Under the pieces are notes generated by a model that was not told where the DNA came from, ran no database searches, and saw only the letters and a list, made by a program, of their open reading frames with translations. Below, one piece after another: positions 1 through 5,716 of a stretch of DNA of 6,395 bases (the stretch's first letter is position 1; each line of letters begins with the position of its first letter). This DNA is from Candidatus Omnitrophota bacterium (GTDB lineage Bacteria > Omnitrophota > Gorgyraeia > Gygaellales > Profunditerraquicolaceae): the NCBI GenBank assembly GCA_028715095.1, contig JAQUSM010000067.1:1-6395 (forward strand), given 5' to 3'. Position numbers and translations under genes: made by a program.

Positions 1-1139
1 ATAAGAAGTTATTTTGGATATTTGCGCTGAGCAGCGCGGTTTATTTTACGCAAGGCATAGAAGGCCTGCCTGGCCAGGGGCTGTTCTATTACCTTAAAGA
101 AACCCTGCATTTCTCGCCGGAAAAGATAATGATCCTTGGCAGCCTGACTACTTTTGCCTGGATGGTGAAGCCGTTCATCGGTTATGTCATAGACCATTCT
201 TTCAGTAAGAAATGCTGGATATTTATTTCTCTGGGCCTGGATATAATTTTTGTTTTATTCCTGGGCCTGATGCAGATGCCGATTATTTTCCTGGTGATTT
301 TGCTTGCGGTTACTTCCGCCAACGCCGCTTTCCGCGATGTAGCGGTTGACGGCATAATGTGCGTGGAAGGCAAGAAATACCAGGCTACCGGGAAAATCCA
401 GAGCATCCAATGGGTTTCAATTTTAGTGGCAGGCCTGTTTACCGGTATAGGCGGGGCTTTTATCGCCGAGAAATGGGATTATAAGACCGCTTTTTTATGC
501 CTTGTTCCTATTTATTTGCTGGTAGGGCTTCCGGCTTATTTTTACAGGGAGGAGCCGGGAGAGAAAAAATATGGATCTTTATTAGCTGATTTAAAAAGGC
601 TTTTTAGCGATAAAAAGATATTGATTATCGGGTTATTTATTTTCCTGTACAAGTATTCACCTTCTTTTGGGACGCCTTTATTTTTTATGCAGCGGGATAC
701 GTTTAAGTGGGGCAAGATGTGGATTGGCACGTTAGGGACTATCAGCACGGTCTGCGGGGTTGTCGGTTCGCTGCTGTATTATAAATTCAGCCAGAGGATA
801 AATATCAAGAAGTGGCTGTATTTTTCCGTATTCCTGGGGGCTTTGACTACTTTAAGCTATTTGTACTATACTCCCGTGACTGCTGTTGTTTATGATACAG
901 CCTATAGTTTTTTGGGAATGTTTATATTCTTGATGGTCATGGATTTTATGGCCCGGCATTCAATTAAGGGGCTGGAGGCAACTTCATTTGCCCTGCTGTG
1001 CAGTTTAAATAATTTATCCGGGGTAGCCAGTAATTTATCCGGGGCATTCCTGCTGCCGCTTGTCGGTTTAAAGTGGCTGATTGTTTTATCCGCGTTGACC
1101 AGCTTTCTTTGTCTGCCGCTGATTCGAAAAATTGAATAA
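1..1139 (+). CDS. MFS transporter, BT1/AmpG-like (5' partial)
   Basis: Probable secondary transporter of the inner membrane; the substrate is unknown. The reading frame is open from the window edge (first whole codon at 3) to TAA at 1137-1139, giving 378 visible residues. About 12 hydrophobic segments can be read, with a charged central loop (REEPGEKKYGSLLADLKR) between helices 6 and 7, the usual 6+6 MFS layout. Family-like motifs are YFTQGIEGLP in helix 1, KPFIGYVID after helix 2 (visible residues 56-64) and DVAVDGIM in helix 4 (acidic residues at about 112 and 116), followed by GKIQSIQW. The last two resemble the BT1 (folate-biopterin) branch and related MFS groups. An internal ATG at 129 is not the start, because helix 1 lies upstream of it; the real start is probably only a few codons before the window. 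The family is confident; any folate or muropeptide specificity would be a guess. Confidence 0.82.
   Translation, partial: KKLFWIFALSSAVYFTQGIEGLPGQGLFYYLKETLHFSPEKIMILGSLTTFAWMVKPFIGYVIDHSFSKKCWIFISLGLDIIFVLFLGLMQMPIIFLVILLAVTSANAAFRDVAVDGIMCVEGKKYQATGKIQSIQWVSILVAGLFTGIGGAFIAEKWDYKTAFLCLVPIYLLVGLPAYFYREEPGEKKYGSLLADLKRLFSDKKILIIGLFIFLYKYSPSFGTPLFFMQRDTFKWGKMWIGTLGTISTVCGVVGSLLYYKFSQRINIKKWLYFSVFLGALTTLSYLYYTPVTAVVYDTAYSFLGMFIFLMVMDFMARHSIKGLEATSFALLCSLNNLSGVASNLSGAFLLPLVGLKWLIVLSALTSFLCLPLIRKIE
1010..1044 (+). repeat. 14-bp direct repeat within the transporter gene
   Basis: TAATTTATCCGGGG occurs at 1010-1023 and again at 1031-1044, a period of 21 bp, exactly seven codons. It encodes NLSGVAS followed by NLSGAF in predicted helix 11. 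The reading frame is kept, so this looks like a small in-frame duplication or convergent small-residue helix packing, not damage. Confidence 0.75.
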
Positions 1140-1140
1140 G

Positions 1141-1258
1141 TAAGACGCTTTGTCTAATTAGTTTATTTTGAATGGGTTACAAAACAATTCTTTTGATTTA
1201 GCAAAAAGTAATTGTTTTGTAACCTCAAGACATATAAAGAGATATATAAAGCGTCTTA
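1141..1258. repeat. 118-bp nested inverted repeat (MITE-like or long palindrome)
   Basis: Two pairs of perfect inverted arms share one centre (1199.5). The outer arms are TAAGACGCTTT at 1141-1151 and its complement at 1248-1258 (11 bp). The inner arms are GGTTACAAAACAATT at 1175-1189 and its complement at 1210-1224 (15 bp). The spacers between outer and inner arms are both 23 nt, though they pair only patchily. Inside the inner arms, CTTTTG (1190-1195) can pair with CAAAAAG (1202-1208), leaving a 6-nt loop ATTTAG. The outer arms end in TA on both sides, so a TA target duplication, as left by IS630/mariner-type elements, is possible but cannot be told apart from the palindrome itself. No T-run follows the hairpin on either strand, so it is not a standard intrinsic terminator. 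It begins one base after the transporter stop codon. Confidence 0.85.
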
Positions 1259-1270
1259 TTAAAATTTATA

Positions 1271-1299
1271 TTGCGTTTTGGGCGGAGATTTTATATAAT
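1271..1299 (+). promoter_or_regulatory. Candidate sigma-70-type promoter for the marC-glgC cluster
   Basis: TTGCGT (1271-1276) and a perfect TATAAT (1294-1299) are separated by 17 bp. A second overlapping TATAAT lies at 1299-1304. The -35 matches the consensus only in TTG. Transcription would start at about 1305-1309, on or next to the ATG codons at 1306 and 1309, implying a leaderless or nearly leaderless message. The region is AT-rich, so a chance TATAAT is possible. Confidence 0.5.
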
Positions 1300-1305
1300 A
1301 TAATC

Positions 1306-1905
1306 ATGATGGAAGCGCTTAGGCCGTATATACTTAGCTTTATTCCGCTGTTTGTGGCGGTTGATGCCATCGGCAATATCCCAATCTTTTTTTCTCTGGT
1401 TGAGGGGTCCTCAAAAGCCCAGAAAAATAAGATAATTTTTGACGCGGTTATCACCGCAATGGTTATCGCGGTTATTTTTATGTTTTTAGGCACCTGGGTT
1501 TTTTCGCTCTTAGGCATAACCATACCTGATTTTCAGATTGCCGGAGGAGCGCTATTGTTTGTTATTGCTGTGCGCCTTTTGTTGCCCGGTGCGCAGAAGA
1601 GCGTATTGACCAGTTCTCATGACAAAGATATGGGGGTATTCCCGCTGGGCACGCCATTAATAACCGGGCCGGCGGTTTTGACTACTACGCTGATGATGAT
1701 GAACAGCTTTGGCGCCGCGGTCACATTAGTTTCATTAATCTTGAATATGTTTTTTGTCTGGATTACTTTGGTTAAGACTGATACAATTATGAAGGTATTC
1801 GGCCCCAGCGGCACAAGGGCTTTTTCCAAGATAATGTATATATTGCTGGCGGCTATCGCGGTGATGATGATCAGGCACGGCATAATCGGAGCGTTTTTAA
1901 AATGA
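1306..1905 (+). CDS. MarC-family integral membrane protein
   Basis: Inner-membrane protein of the MarC/UPF0056 family; the biochemical role of the family is not firmly established, and the old link to multiple antibiotic resistance is weak. From 1306 the product is 199 residues, the usual family length, with about six hydrophobic segments (roughly residues 8-28, 45-68, 77-94, 113-133, 137-156, 176-196). Typical motifs are DAIGNIPIF (20-28), GITIPDFQIAGG (70-81) and FPLGTPLITGPAVL (112-125), the last being the conserved P-L-x-x-G-P signature. The frame stays open back to an ATG at 1168, but that would add 46 residues encoded by the palindrome; homologues start near MEALRPYIL, so 1306 or 1309 is chosen. 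No Shine-Dalgarno sits at a normal distance (GGAG at 1284 is 18 nt away), which fits a leaderless message. It overlaps glgC by 4 bp (ATGA), suggesting translational coupling. Confidence 0.88.
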   Translation: MMEALRPYILSFIPLFVAVDAIGNIPIFFSLVEGSSKAQKNKIIFDAVITAMVIAVIFMFLGTWVFSLLGITIPDFQIAGGALLFVIAVRLLLPGAQKSVLTSSHDKDMGVFPLGTPLITGPAVLTTTLMMMNSFGAAVTLVSLILNMFFVWITLVKTDTIMKVFGPSGTRAFSKIMYILLAAIAVMMIRHGIIGAFLK

Positions 1906-3125
1906 TGCGGAAAGTTTTAACATTTATTATGGCCGGTGGAAAAGGAGAGCGGTTGCTTCCTTTGACCAAAGACCGCACTAAACCCGCGGTGCCTTTTGGC
2001 GGGATATACCGGATTATAGATTTTACTTTAAGTAATTGCATCAATTCGGGGATGCGCAAGATTTATATCCTTACACAGTATAAATCCGCATCTTTGCAGA
2101 GGCATATCCGCCTGGGCTGGAATTTTCTGCCTTCGGAGCTGGGGCAATTTATAGAGCTGCTTCCCGCCCAGCAGCGTATAGGGGATTCCTGGTATATGGG
2201 GACAGCTGATGCGATTTATCAGAATCTTTATACGTTAGAAATGGACCGTCCTGATGAGGTATTGATTTTGGCCGGCGATCATGTTTATAAAATGGATTAT
2301 TATTCCATGATTGATGTGCACCGGGAGCAAGACGCTGACCTTACGGTGGGGGTCGTGGAGATAGAAAAGAGCAAATCCAAGCATCTCGGGGTGGTTGAGG
2401 TGGATCCGTCGGGCAAGGTTACGGGTTTTTACGAGAAGCCGTCTAATCCCAAAACTATCCCCGGAAAACCGGATCAGATCTATGGTTCCATGGGGATTTA
2501 TGTATTTAAACAATCTGTCCTGATGCAGGAGCTGCTTGAGGATGCTAAAAATAATAAATCTTCGCATGATTTCGGCAAAGATATTATCCCGCAGATGTTA
2601 AAGAGGGGGATGAAGATTGTTGCCTATAATTTCCGCGGTAAAGATAAAAATGAAGGGTACTGGAGGGATATAGGTACGATCGATGCTTATTATGAAGCGA
2701 ATATGGAGTTGATCCAGGTTAACCCTACCTTTAATCTTTATGACCAGGAGTGGCCGGTGAGGACATTCCAGGAGCAGTATCCACCGGTAAAGACCGTGCA
2801 TTCAGGAGACCGTGAAGAAGGGCGGGTTGGGCTGGTGCTTGATTCTGTGGTTTCTGAAGGCTGCGTGGTTTCCGGGGGCCGCGTGCAGCGTTCAATACTA
2901 TCTCCTAATGTGAGGATAAATAGTTTTTCCGAAGTATATGACTCGATTCTTATGGAAGGCGTCAATGTCGGCAGGTACGCTAAAATTAAGCGGGCGATTA
3001 TCGATAAAGATGTTAATATCCCCCAGGGGATGATTATTGGTTTTAACCTGGAAGAAGACAAAAAAAGATTTTTTGTCAGCGCATCGGGAATTGTGGTGGT
3101 AGCAAAAGGCACGGAGATTAAATAG
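1902..3125 (+). CDS. glgC: Glucose-1-phosphate adenylyltransferase (ADP-glucose pyrophosphorylase)
   Basis: Makes ADP-glucose from ATP and glucose 1-phosphate, the committed step of bacterial glycogen synthesis, in the cytoplasm. The 407 residues match the family length (about 400-430). The N-terminal nucleotidyltransferase domain shows AGGKGERL (11-18) with the following KDRTKPAVPFGG, YRIIDFTLSNC (36-46), WYMGTADAIYQN (97-108), the metal-binding AGDHVYKMDY (124-133) and FYEKP (176-180), where K179 corresponds to the glucose-1-phosphate-binding lysine known in E. coli GlgC (K195). DFGKDIIPQ and YWRDIGTIDAYYEANM follow. The C-terminal part has the left-handed beta-helix character (SVVSEGCVVSGGRVQRSILSP and later repeats). 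The start at 1902 overlaps marC; ATG at 1905 is equally possible and gives MRKVLTF. A GGAG at 1888-1891 can serve either. No glycogen synthase or branching enzyme is present in the window. Confidence 0.96.
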   Translation: MMRKVLTFIMAGGKGERLLPLTKDRTKPAVPFGGIYRIIDFTLSNCINSGMRKIYILTQYKSASLQRHIRLGWNFLPSELGQFIELLPAQQRIGDSWYMGTADAIYQNLYTLEMDRPDEVLILAGDHVYKMDYYSMIDVHREQDADLTVGVVEIEKSKSKHLGVVEVDPSGKVTGFYEKPSNPKTIPGKPDQIYGSMGIYVFKQSVLMQELLEDAKNNKSSHDFGKDIIPQMLKRGMKIVAYNFRGKDKNEGYWRDIGTIDAYYEANMELIQVNPTFNLYDQEWPVRTFQEQYPPVKTVHSGDREEGRVGLVLDSVVSEGCVVSGGRVQRSILSPNVRINSFSEVYDSILMEGVNVGRYAKIKRAIIDKDVNIPQGMIIGFNLEEDKKRFFVSASGIVVVAKGTEIK

Positions 3126-3127
3126 GG

Positions 3128-3577
3128 ATGATTAGGAAGGCGAAAATAAGTGATATAAAACAAATCCAGGAGTTGATTGCCTGCTTTGCCAGGCACGATG
3201 AGATGCTGCCCCGTTCGCTGAATGAACTTTATGAGAATATAAGGGATTTCTGGGTATATGAAGATAAAGGTAAGGTAGCCGGATGCGCGGCGCTGCATAT
3301 CTCCTGGGATGACTTAGCGGAAATTAAATCTTTGGCAGTGGCTAAAAATAAACAGGGCAAAGGTATCGGGCGGGACCTGGTAGTAGCCTGCATTGCGGAA
3401 GCCAGGGTTATGGGGGCAAAGAAGGTTTTTGTATTAACATATAAACCGGAATTTTTTAAAAAATTAGGTTTTAAAAGAATTAAGCAAGATGCCCTTCCCC
3501 ATAAAATTTGGGCGGAATGTATTAACTGCTGCAAATTCCCCAACTGCCAGGAAATTGCCCTGTTAAAAATCTTGTAA
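3128..3577 (+). CDS. GNAT N-acetyltransferase, short ArgA-type N-acetylglutamate synthase candidate
   Basis: Acetyl-CoA-dependent acetyltransferase of 149 residues, a single GNAT domain. The acetyl-CoA-binding motif A is QGKGIG (76-81), preceded by the strand DLAEIKSLAV (62-71). FVLTYKPEFFKKLGF (101-115) is the GNAT motif B region. FWVYEDKGKVAGCAALH (41-57) and the DLAEIKSLAV strand closely resemble the short, stand-alone N-acetylglutamate synthases (Mycobacterium Rv2747 type), which start arginine synthesis from glutamate; that assignment is from remembered family similarity. The C-terminal LPHKIWAEC is followed by a cysteine cluster (C131, C134, C135, C140) whose role is unknown. It starts 2 nt after the glgC stop and is surely in the same operon; GGAG at 3113-3116 is a possible ribosome site. 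No other arginine gene is in the window, so a different amino-group substrate remains possible. Confidence 0.78.
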   Translation: MIRKAKISDIKQIQELIACFARHDEMLPRSLNELYENIRDFWVYEDKGKVAGCAALHISWDDLAEIKSLAVAKNKQGKGIGRDLVVACIAEARVMGAKKVFVLTYKPEFFKKLGFKRIKQDALPHKIWAECINCCKFPNCQEIALLKIL

Positions 3578-3599
3578 AATCTAAATAATATGCTACAAT
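3572..3599 (+). promoter_or_regulatory. Candidate extended -10 promoter for the dehydrogenase-etf operon
   Basis: TTGTAA (3572-3577, overlapping the acetyltransferase stop codon) and TACAAT (3594-3599) are 16 bp apart. A TG at 3591-3592 gives the extended -10 form TGnTACAAT. The predicted start is near 3606, leaving a leader of roughly 115 nt before the ATG at 3722. Its position at the head of a functionally distinct gene set supports it. Confidence 0.6.
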
Positions 3600-3605
3600 T
3601 TTTAA

Positions 3606-3710
3606 ATCTGTTAATTTACAAGCTCCAGATAAGGAGCAGGCTTAAGGGGACACTTTTAGCTTTAGGCTAGGGACAGGTCTTGCTTTGGGTTTAGAAACGT
3701 CCCTACATAC
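3606..3710 (+). promoter_or_regulatory. Structured 5' leader with GGGAC/GTCCC motifs
   Basis: This non-coding stretch contains a short hairpin, GCTCC (3622-3626) with GGAGC (3633-3637) and loop AGATAA. It also has a 7-bp inverted repeat, TAGGGAC (3668-3674) with GTCCCTA (3699-3705) and a 24-nt loop, ending just before the Shine-Dalgarno. A further GGGGACAC lies at 3646-3653. I recognise no known riboswitch class. GGGGAC-rich repeats are often seen near REP-associated transposases (RAYT), so this may be a degenerate REP-like insertion instead of a regulator. Confidence 0.4.
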
Positions 3711-3719
3711 AGGAGGAAG
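3711..3719 (+). promoter_or_regulatory. Strong Shine-Dalgarno of the acyl-CoA dehydrogenase gene
   Basis: AGGAGGAAG ends 2 nt before the ATG at 3722; the AGGAGG core is 5 nt away. It fixes the start codon and is the best ribosome site in the window, suggesting high expression of the dehydrogenase. Confidence 0.88.
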
Positions 3720-3721
3720 AG

Positions 3722-4873
3722 ATGGATTATTTGTTGACTGATGAACAGAAGATGATCAAGGAGTTGGCGCATAAGATTGCCGAAGATAAGATCCGTCCGG
3801 CTGCGGCTAAGTATGATATTAGTGAAGAGTATCCCTGGGATGTTTTAAAGGTTATGGCTGAATCTGATATGTTTGGATTATTCATCCCTGAAGAATACGG
3901 CGGTTTTGCCACCAGCGTTTTTAATTTATGCCTTGCTACTGAAGAGTTTTCCAGGGCTTGCGGAGGTATTGCTGTTTGTTATGCCGCCAGCGCGTTAGGG
4001 ACATTCCCGATTGTTTTATTCGGTGACGATGAGCAGAAGAAGAAATACTTGCCGGATTTAGCTAAAGGCAAGAAGGTAGCGGCATTTGCGATTACTGAAC
4101 CGGAGGCAGGATCAGATGCTTCAGGGATCAAGACTACCGCGAAAAAAGAAGGCGATTATTATATTTTAAACGGCCTGAAACATTTTATTACCAATGGCGG
4201 TGACGCCGAGACCTATGTTGTGATTGCCATGACTAATAAGTCAAAGGGCGCCCGAGGAGCTTCAGCTTTTATTGTAGAGAAAGGTACACCGGGTTTTACT
4301 TTCGGCAAGAAAGAGGATAAATTCGGCATCCGTGCATCGAGTACGCGCGAGTTAATCTTTACGGACTGTAAGATTCCCGCAAGGAATCTTCTTTCTAAAG
4401 AAGGTATGGGTTTTATCGTGACGATGAAGACTTTTGATATGTCTCGGCCGGGAGTAGCTGCGCAGGCTTTAGGTATTGCGCAAGGTGCTCTTGAGTTGGC
4501 AGTAAAATACGTGCGCGAGAGGGTGCAGTTTGGAAAACCTATTTCAAGTTTTCAGGGGATCCAGTGGATGCTGGCGGATATGGCGACTGAAGTTGAGGCA
4601 GCGCGCGGCCTGGTATATTCAACTGCCAGGATGGTTGATGCCGGAATCAAGGATGTGGCAAAAGAATCCGCGATGGCCAAGATGTATGCTTCGGATGTAG
4701 CGATGAAAGTTACAGTGGATGCCTTGCAGTTATTCGGCGGGTATGGTTATATGAAGGATTATCCGATTGAGAAATATGTGCGCGATGCCAAGATTACCCA
4801 GATTTACGAGGGGACAAATCAGGTGCAGCGCAATATTATCGCTTTGCAGTTGATTAAAGAGATGGCTAAATAG
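3722..4873 (+). CDS. Acyl-CoA dehydrogenase (short-chain/butyryl-CoA dehydrogenase-like)
   Basis: FAD enzyme that interconverts an acyl-CoA and its 2,3-enoyl-CoA, exchanging electrons with ETF. The 383 residues are the standard length of the soluble family (about 380). The N-terminal helical domain runs to about residue 115 (IPEEYGGF at 55-62). The middle beta domain opens with the family signature AITEPEAGSD (123-132). The C-terminal helical domain carries QFGKPISSFQGIQ and the second signature QLFGGYGYMKDYPIEKYVRD (336-355). E363 in IYEGTNQVQ (codon at 4808-4810) is at the catalytic-base position of short- and medium-chain enzymes. It is followed after 59 nt by etfB and then etfA, so its electron partner is encoded alongside. 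Because that EtfA carries a ferredoxin domain, the enzyme may run as an NADH-dependent, bifurcating enoyl-CoA reductase. Chain length and acyl group (butyryl, aryl-acryloyl or other) cannot be fixed from sequence. Confidence 0.94.
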   Translation: MDYLLTDEQKMIKELAHKIAEDKIRPAAAKYDISEEYPWDVLKVMAESDMFGLFIPEEYGGFATSVFNLCLATEEFSRACGGIAVCYAASALGTFPIVLFGDDEQKKKYLPDLAKGKKVAAFAITEPEAGSDASGIKTTAKKEGDYYILNGLKHFITNGGDAETYVVIAMTNKSKGARGASAFIVEKGTPGFTFGKKEDKFGIRASSTRELIFTDCKIPARNLLSKEGMGFIVTMKTFDMSRPGVAAQALGIAQGALELAVKYVRERVQFGKPISSFQGIQWMLADMATEVEAARGLVYSTARMVDAGIKDVAKESAMAKMYASDVAMKVTVDALQLFGGYGYMKDYPIEKYVRDAKITQIYEGTNQVQRNIIALQLIKEMAK

Positions 4874-4880
4874 GTAATTA

Positions 4881-4910
4881 TAAGTAAGATTAAGTAAGTT
4901 TGAGTAAGTG
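4881..4910 (+). repeat. Three 10-bp tandem repeats upstream of etfB
   Basis: TAAGTAAGAT, TAAGTAAGTT and TGAGTAAGTG follow one another without gaps at 4881, 4891 and 4901, sharing T(A/G)AGTAAG. The period is one helical turn. They lie in the 59-nt gap between the dehydrogenase stop and the etfB start and run directly into a TATAAT. They could be protein-binding sites or products of replication slippage. Confidence 0.8.
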
Positions 4911-4911
4911 A

Positions 4912-4917
4912 TATAAT
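4912..4917 (+). promoter_or_regulatory. Possible internal -10 box before etfB
   Basis: A perfect TATAAT lies 15 nt before the etfB ATG, but there is no good -35 at 16-18 bp (ATTAAG at 4889-4894). It could give an internal etfBA transcript with a very short leader, like the arrangement before marC. The ribosome site here is weak (AGG at 4919-4921). Confidence 0.3.
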
Positions 4918-4932
4918 TAGGCAGATAAAAAA

Positions 4933-5715
4933 ATGAATATAGTAGTTTGTATAAAACAGGTTCCTGAAACAACCGAGGTAAGAATTAATCCTGAGACAAA
5001 TACGCTCATGCGCGAAGGGGTAAAGTCTATTATTAACCCCTTTGATATGTACGCGATTGAAGAAGCGGTTCGGCTTAAGGAAAGATTCGGGGGCAAGGTT
5101 TCTGTTTTGACTATGGGGCCGCCGCAAGCGGATGGGGCTTTACGCGAAGCAATATCTATGGGGGCCGATGAAGGATTCCTGGTCTGCGACCGCGCTTTTG
5201 CCGGAAGCGATACCTGGGCAACCAGCTATACTTTGGCAGGGGCGATTAAGAAGCTGGGCGCGTTTGATTTGATTATTTGCGGCAAGCAGGCTTCGGACGG
5301 GGACACGGCGCAGGTTGGGCCGGGGATATCCACGCATTTAAATATTCCGCAGGTAACTTATGTAAAAAAAATAGAAGAGGCGACTGATAAATTGATGAAG
5401 GTTGAGAGGATGCTGGAGGAAGGGTTTGAAATTATTGAGACTCCGCTGCCGGCGCTTTTAACCGTGGTTAAAGAGATCAACGAGCCGAGGATACCTTCAT
5501 TAAGAGGGTTGATGAAGGCAAAGTCGGCCAAGATTACTACTTTTACCCAGAAAGAATTGCAGTTGGATCCGCAGCAGATTGGTTTGTGCGGTTCACCTAC
5601 ACAGGTTGTGAAAATTTTTACTCCTACTCCCAGGGTTGGCGGACAGATGCTGACGGGCGAGATTCCCGATATTGCCAAGAAGTTGGTGGATTTAGTTAAA
5701 GGCGAGGTTAATTAA
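4933..5715 (+). CDS. etfB: Electron transfer flavoprotein, beta subunit
   Basis: Forms a heterodimer with EtfA and passes electrons between the dehydrogenase and other carriers in the cytoplasm. The product has 260 residues, normal for EtfB. Visible motifs are the N-terminal strand MNIVVCIKQVPETTEV, NPFDMYAIEEA (35-45), SVLTMGPPQA (57-66), DRAFAGSDTWATS (86-98), CGKQASDGDTAQVGP (116-130) and the EtfB signature region NEPRIPSLRGLMKAK. The loops TMGPP, DRAFAGSDTWATS and DGDTAQVGP match NAD-linked, bifurcation-capable ETFs such as that of Acidaminococcus fermentans. The mitochondrial and Paracoccus type has DDDCNQTGQ in the last position. These comparisons are from memory. The start is the only ATG in register with the first beta strand. 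The next gene begins 1 nt after its stop, so EtfB and EtfA are cotranslated. Confidence 0.95.
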   Translation: MNIVVCIKQVPETTEVRINPETNTLMREGVKSIINPFDMYAIEEAVRLKERFGGKVSVLTMGPPQADGALREAISMGADEGFLVCDRAFAGSDTWATSYTLAGAIKKLGAFDLIICGKQASDGDTAQVGPGISTHLNIPQVTYVKKIEEATDKLMKVERMLEEGFEIIETPLPALLTVVKEINEPRIPSLRGLMKAKSAKITTFTQKELQLDPQQIGLCGSPTQVVKIFTPTPRVGGQMLTGEIPDIAKKLVDLVKGEVN

Positions 5716-5716
5716 G

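Noticed and set aside
129..1139. Start of the transporter at ATG 129
   Set aside because: The frame remains open upstream to the window edge and encodes helix 1 with the family motif YFTQGIEGLP, so the start is further upstream.
1175..1224. Intrinsic terminator after the transporter gene
   Set aside because: The stem is long but AT-rich and no T-run follows it on either strand.
1175..1224. Integron attC site (GTTAC...GTAAC ends)
   Set aside because: The core-site orientation is inverted relative to attC (RYYYAAC at the 5' end and GTTRRRY at the 3' end expected) and no integrase or cassette structure is present.
1168..1305. 46-residue N-terminal extension of the MarC protein starting at ATG 1168
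   Set aside because: The extension is encoded by the palindrome and the promoter region, has no MarC-family sequence, and would make the protein about 45 residues too long; ATG 1306 or 1309 gives the normal length.
2738..3298. 186-residue minus-strand open frame across the end of glgC
   Set aside because: It lies opposite well-supported glgC and acetyltransferase coding sequence and shows no recognisable domain; a shadow frame.
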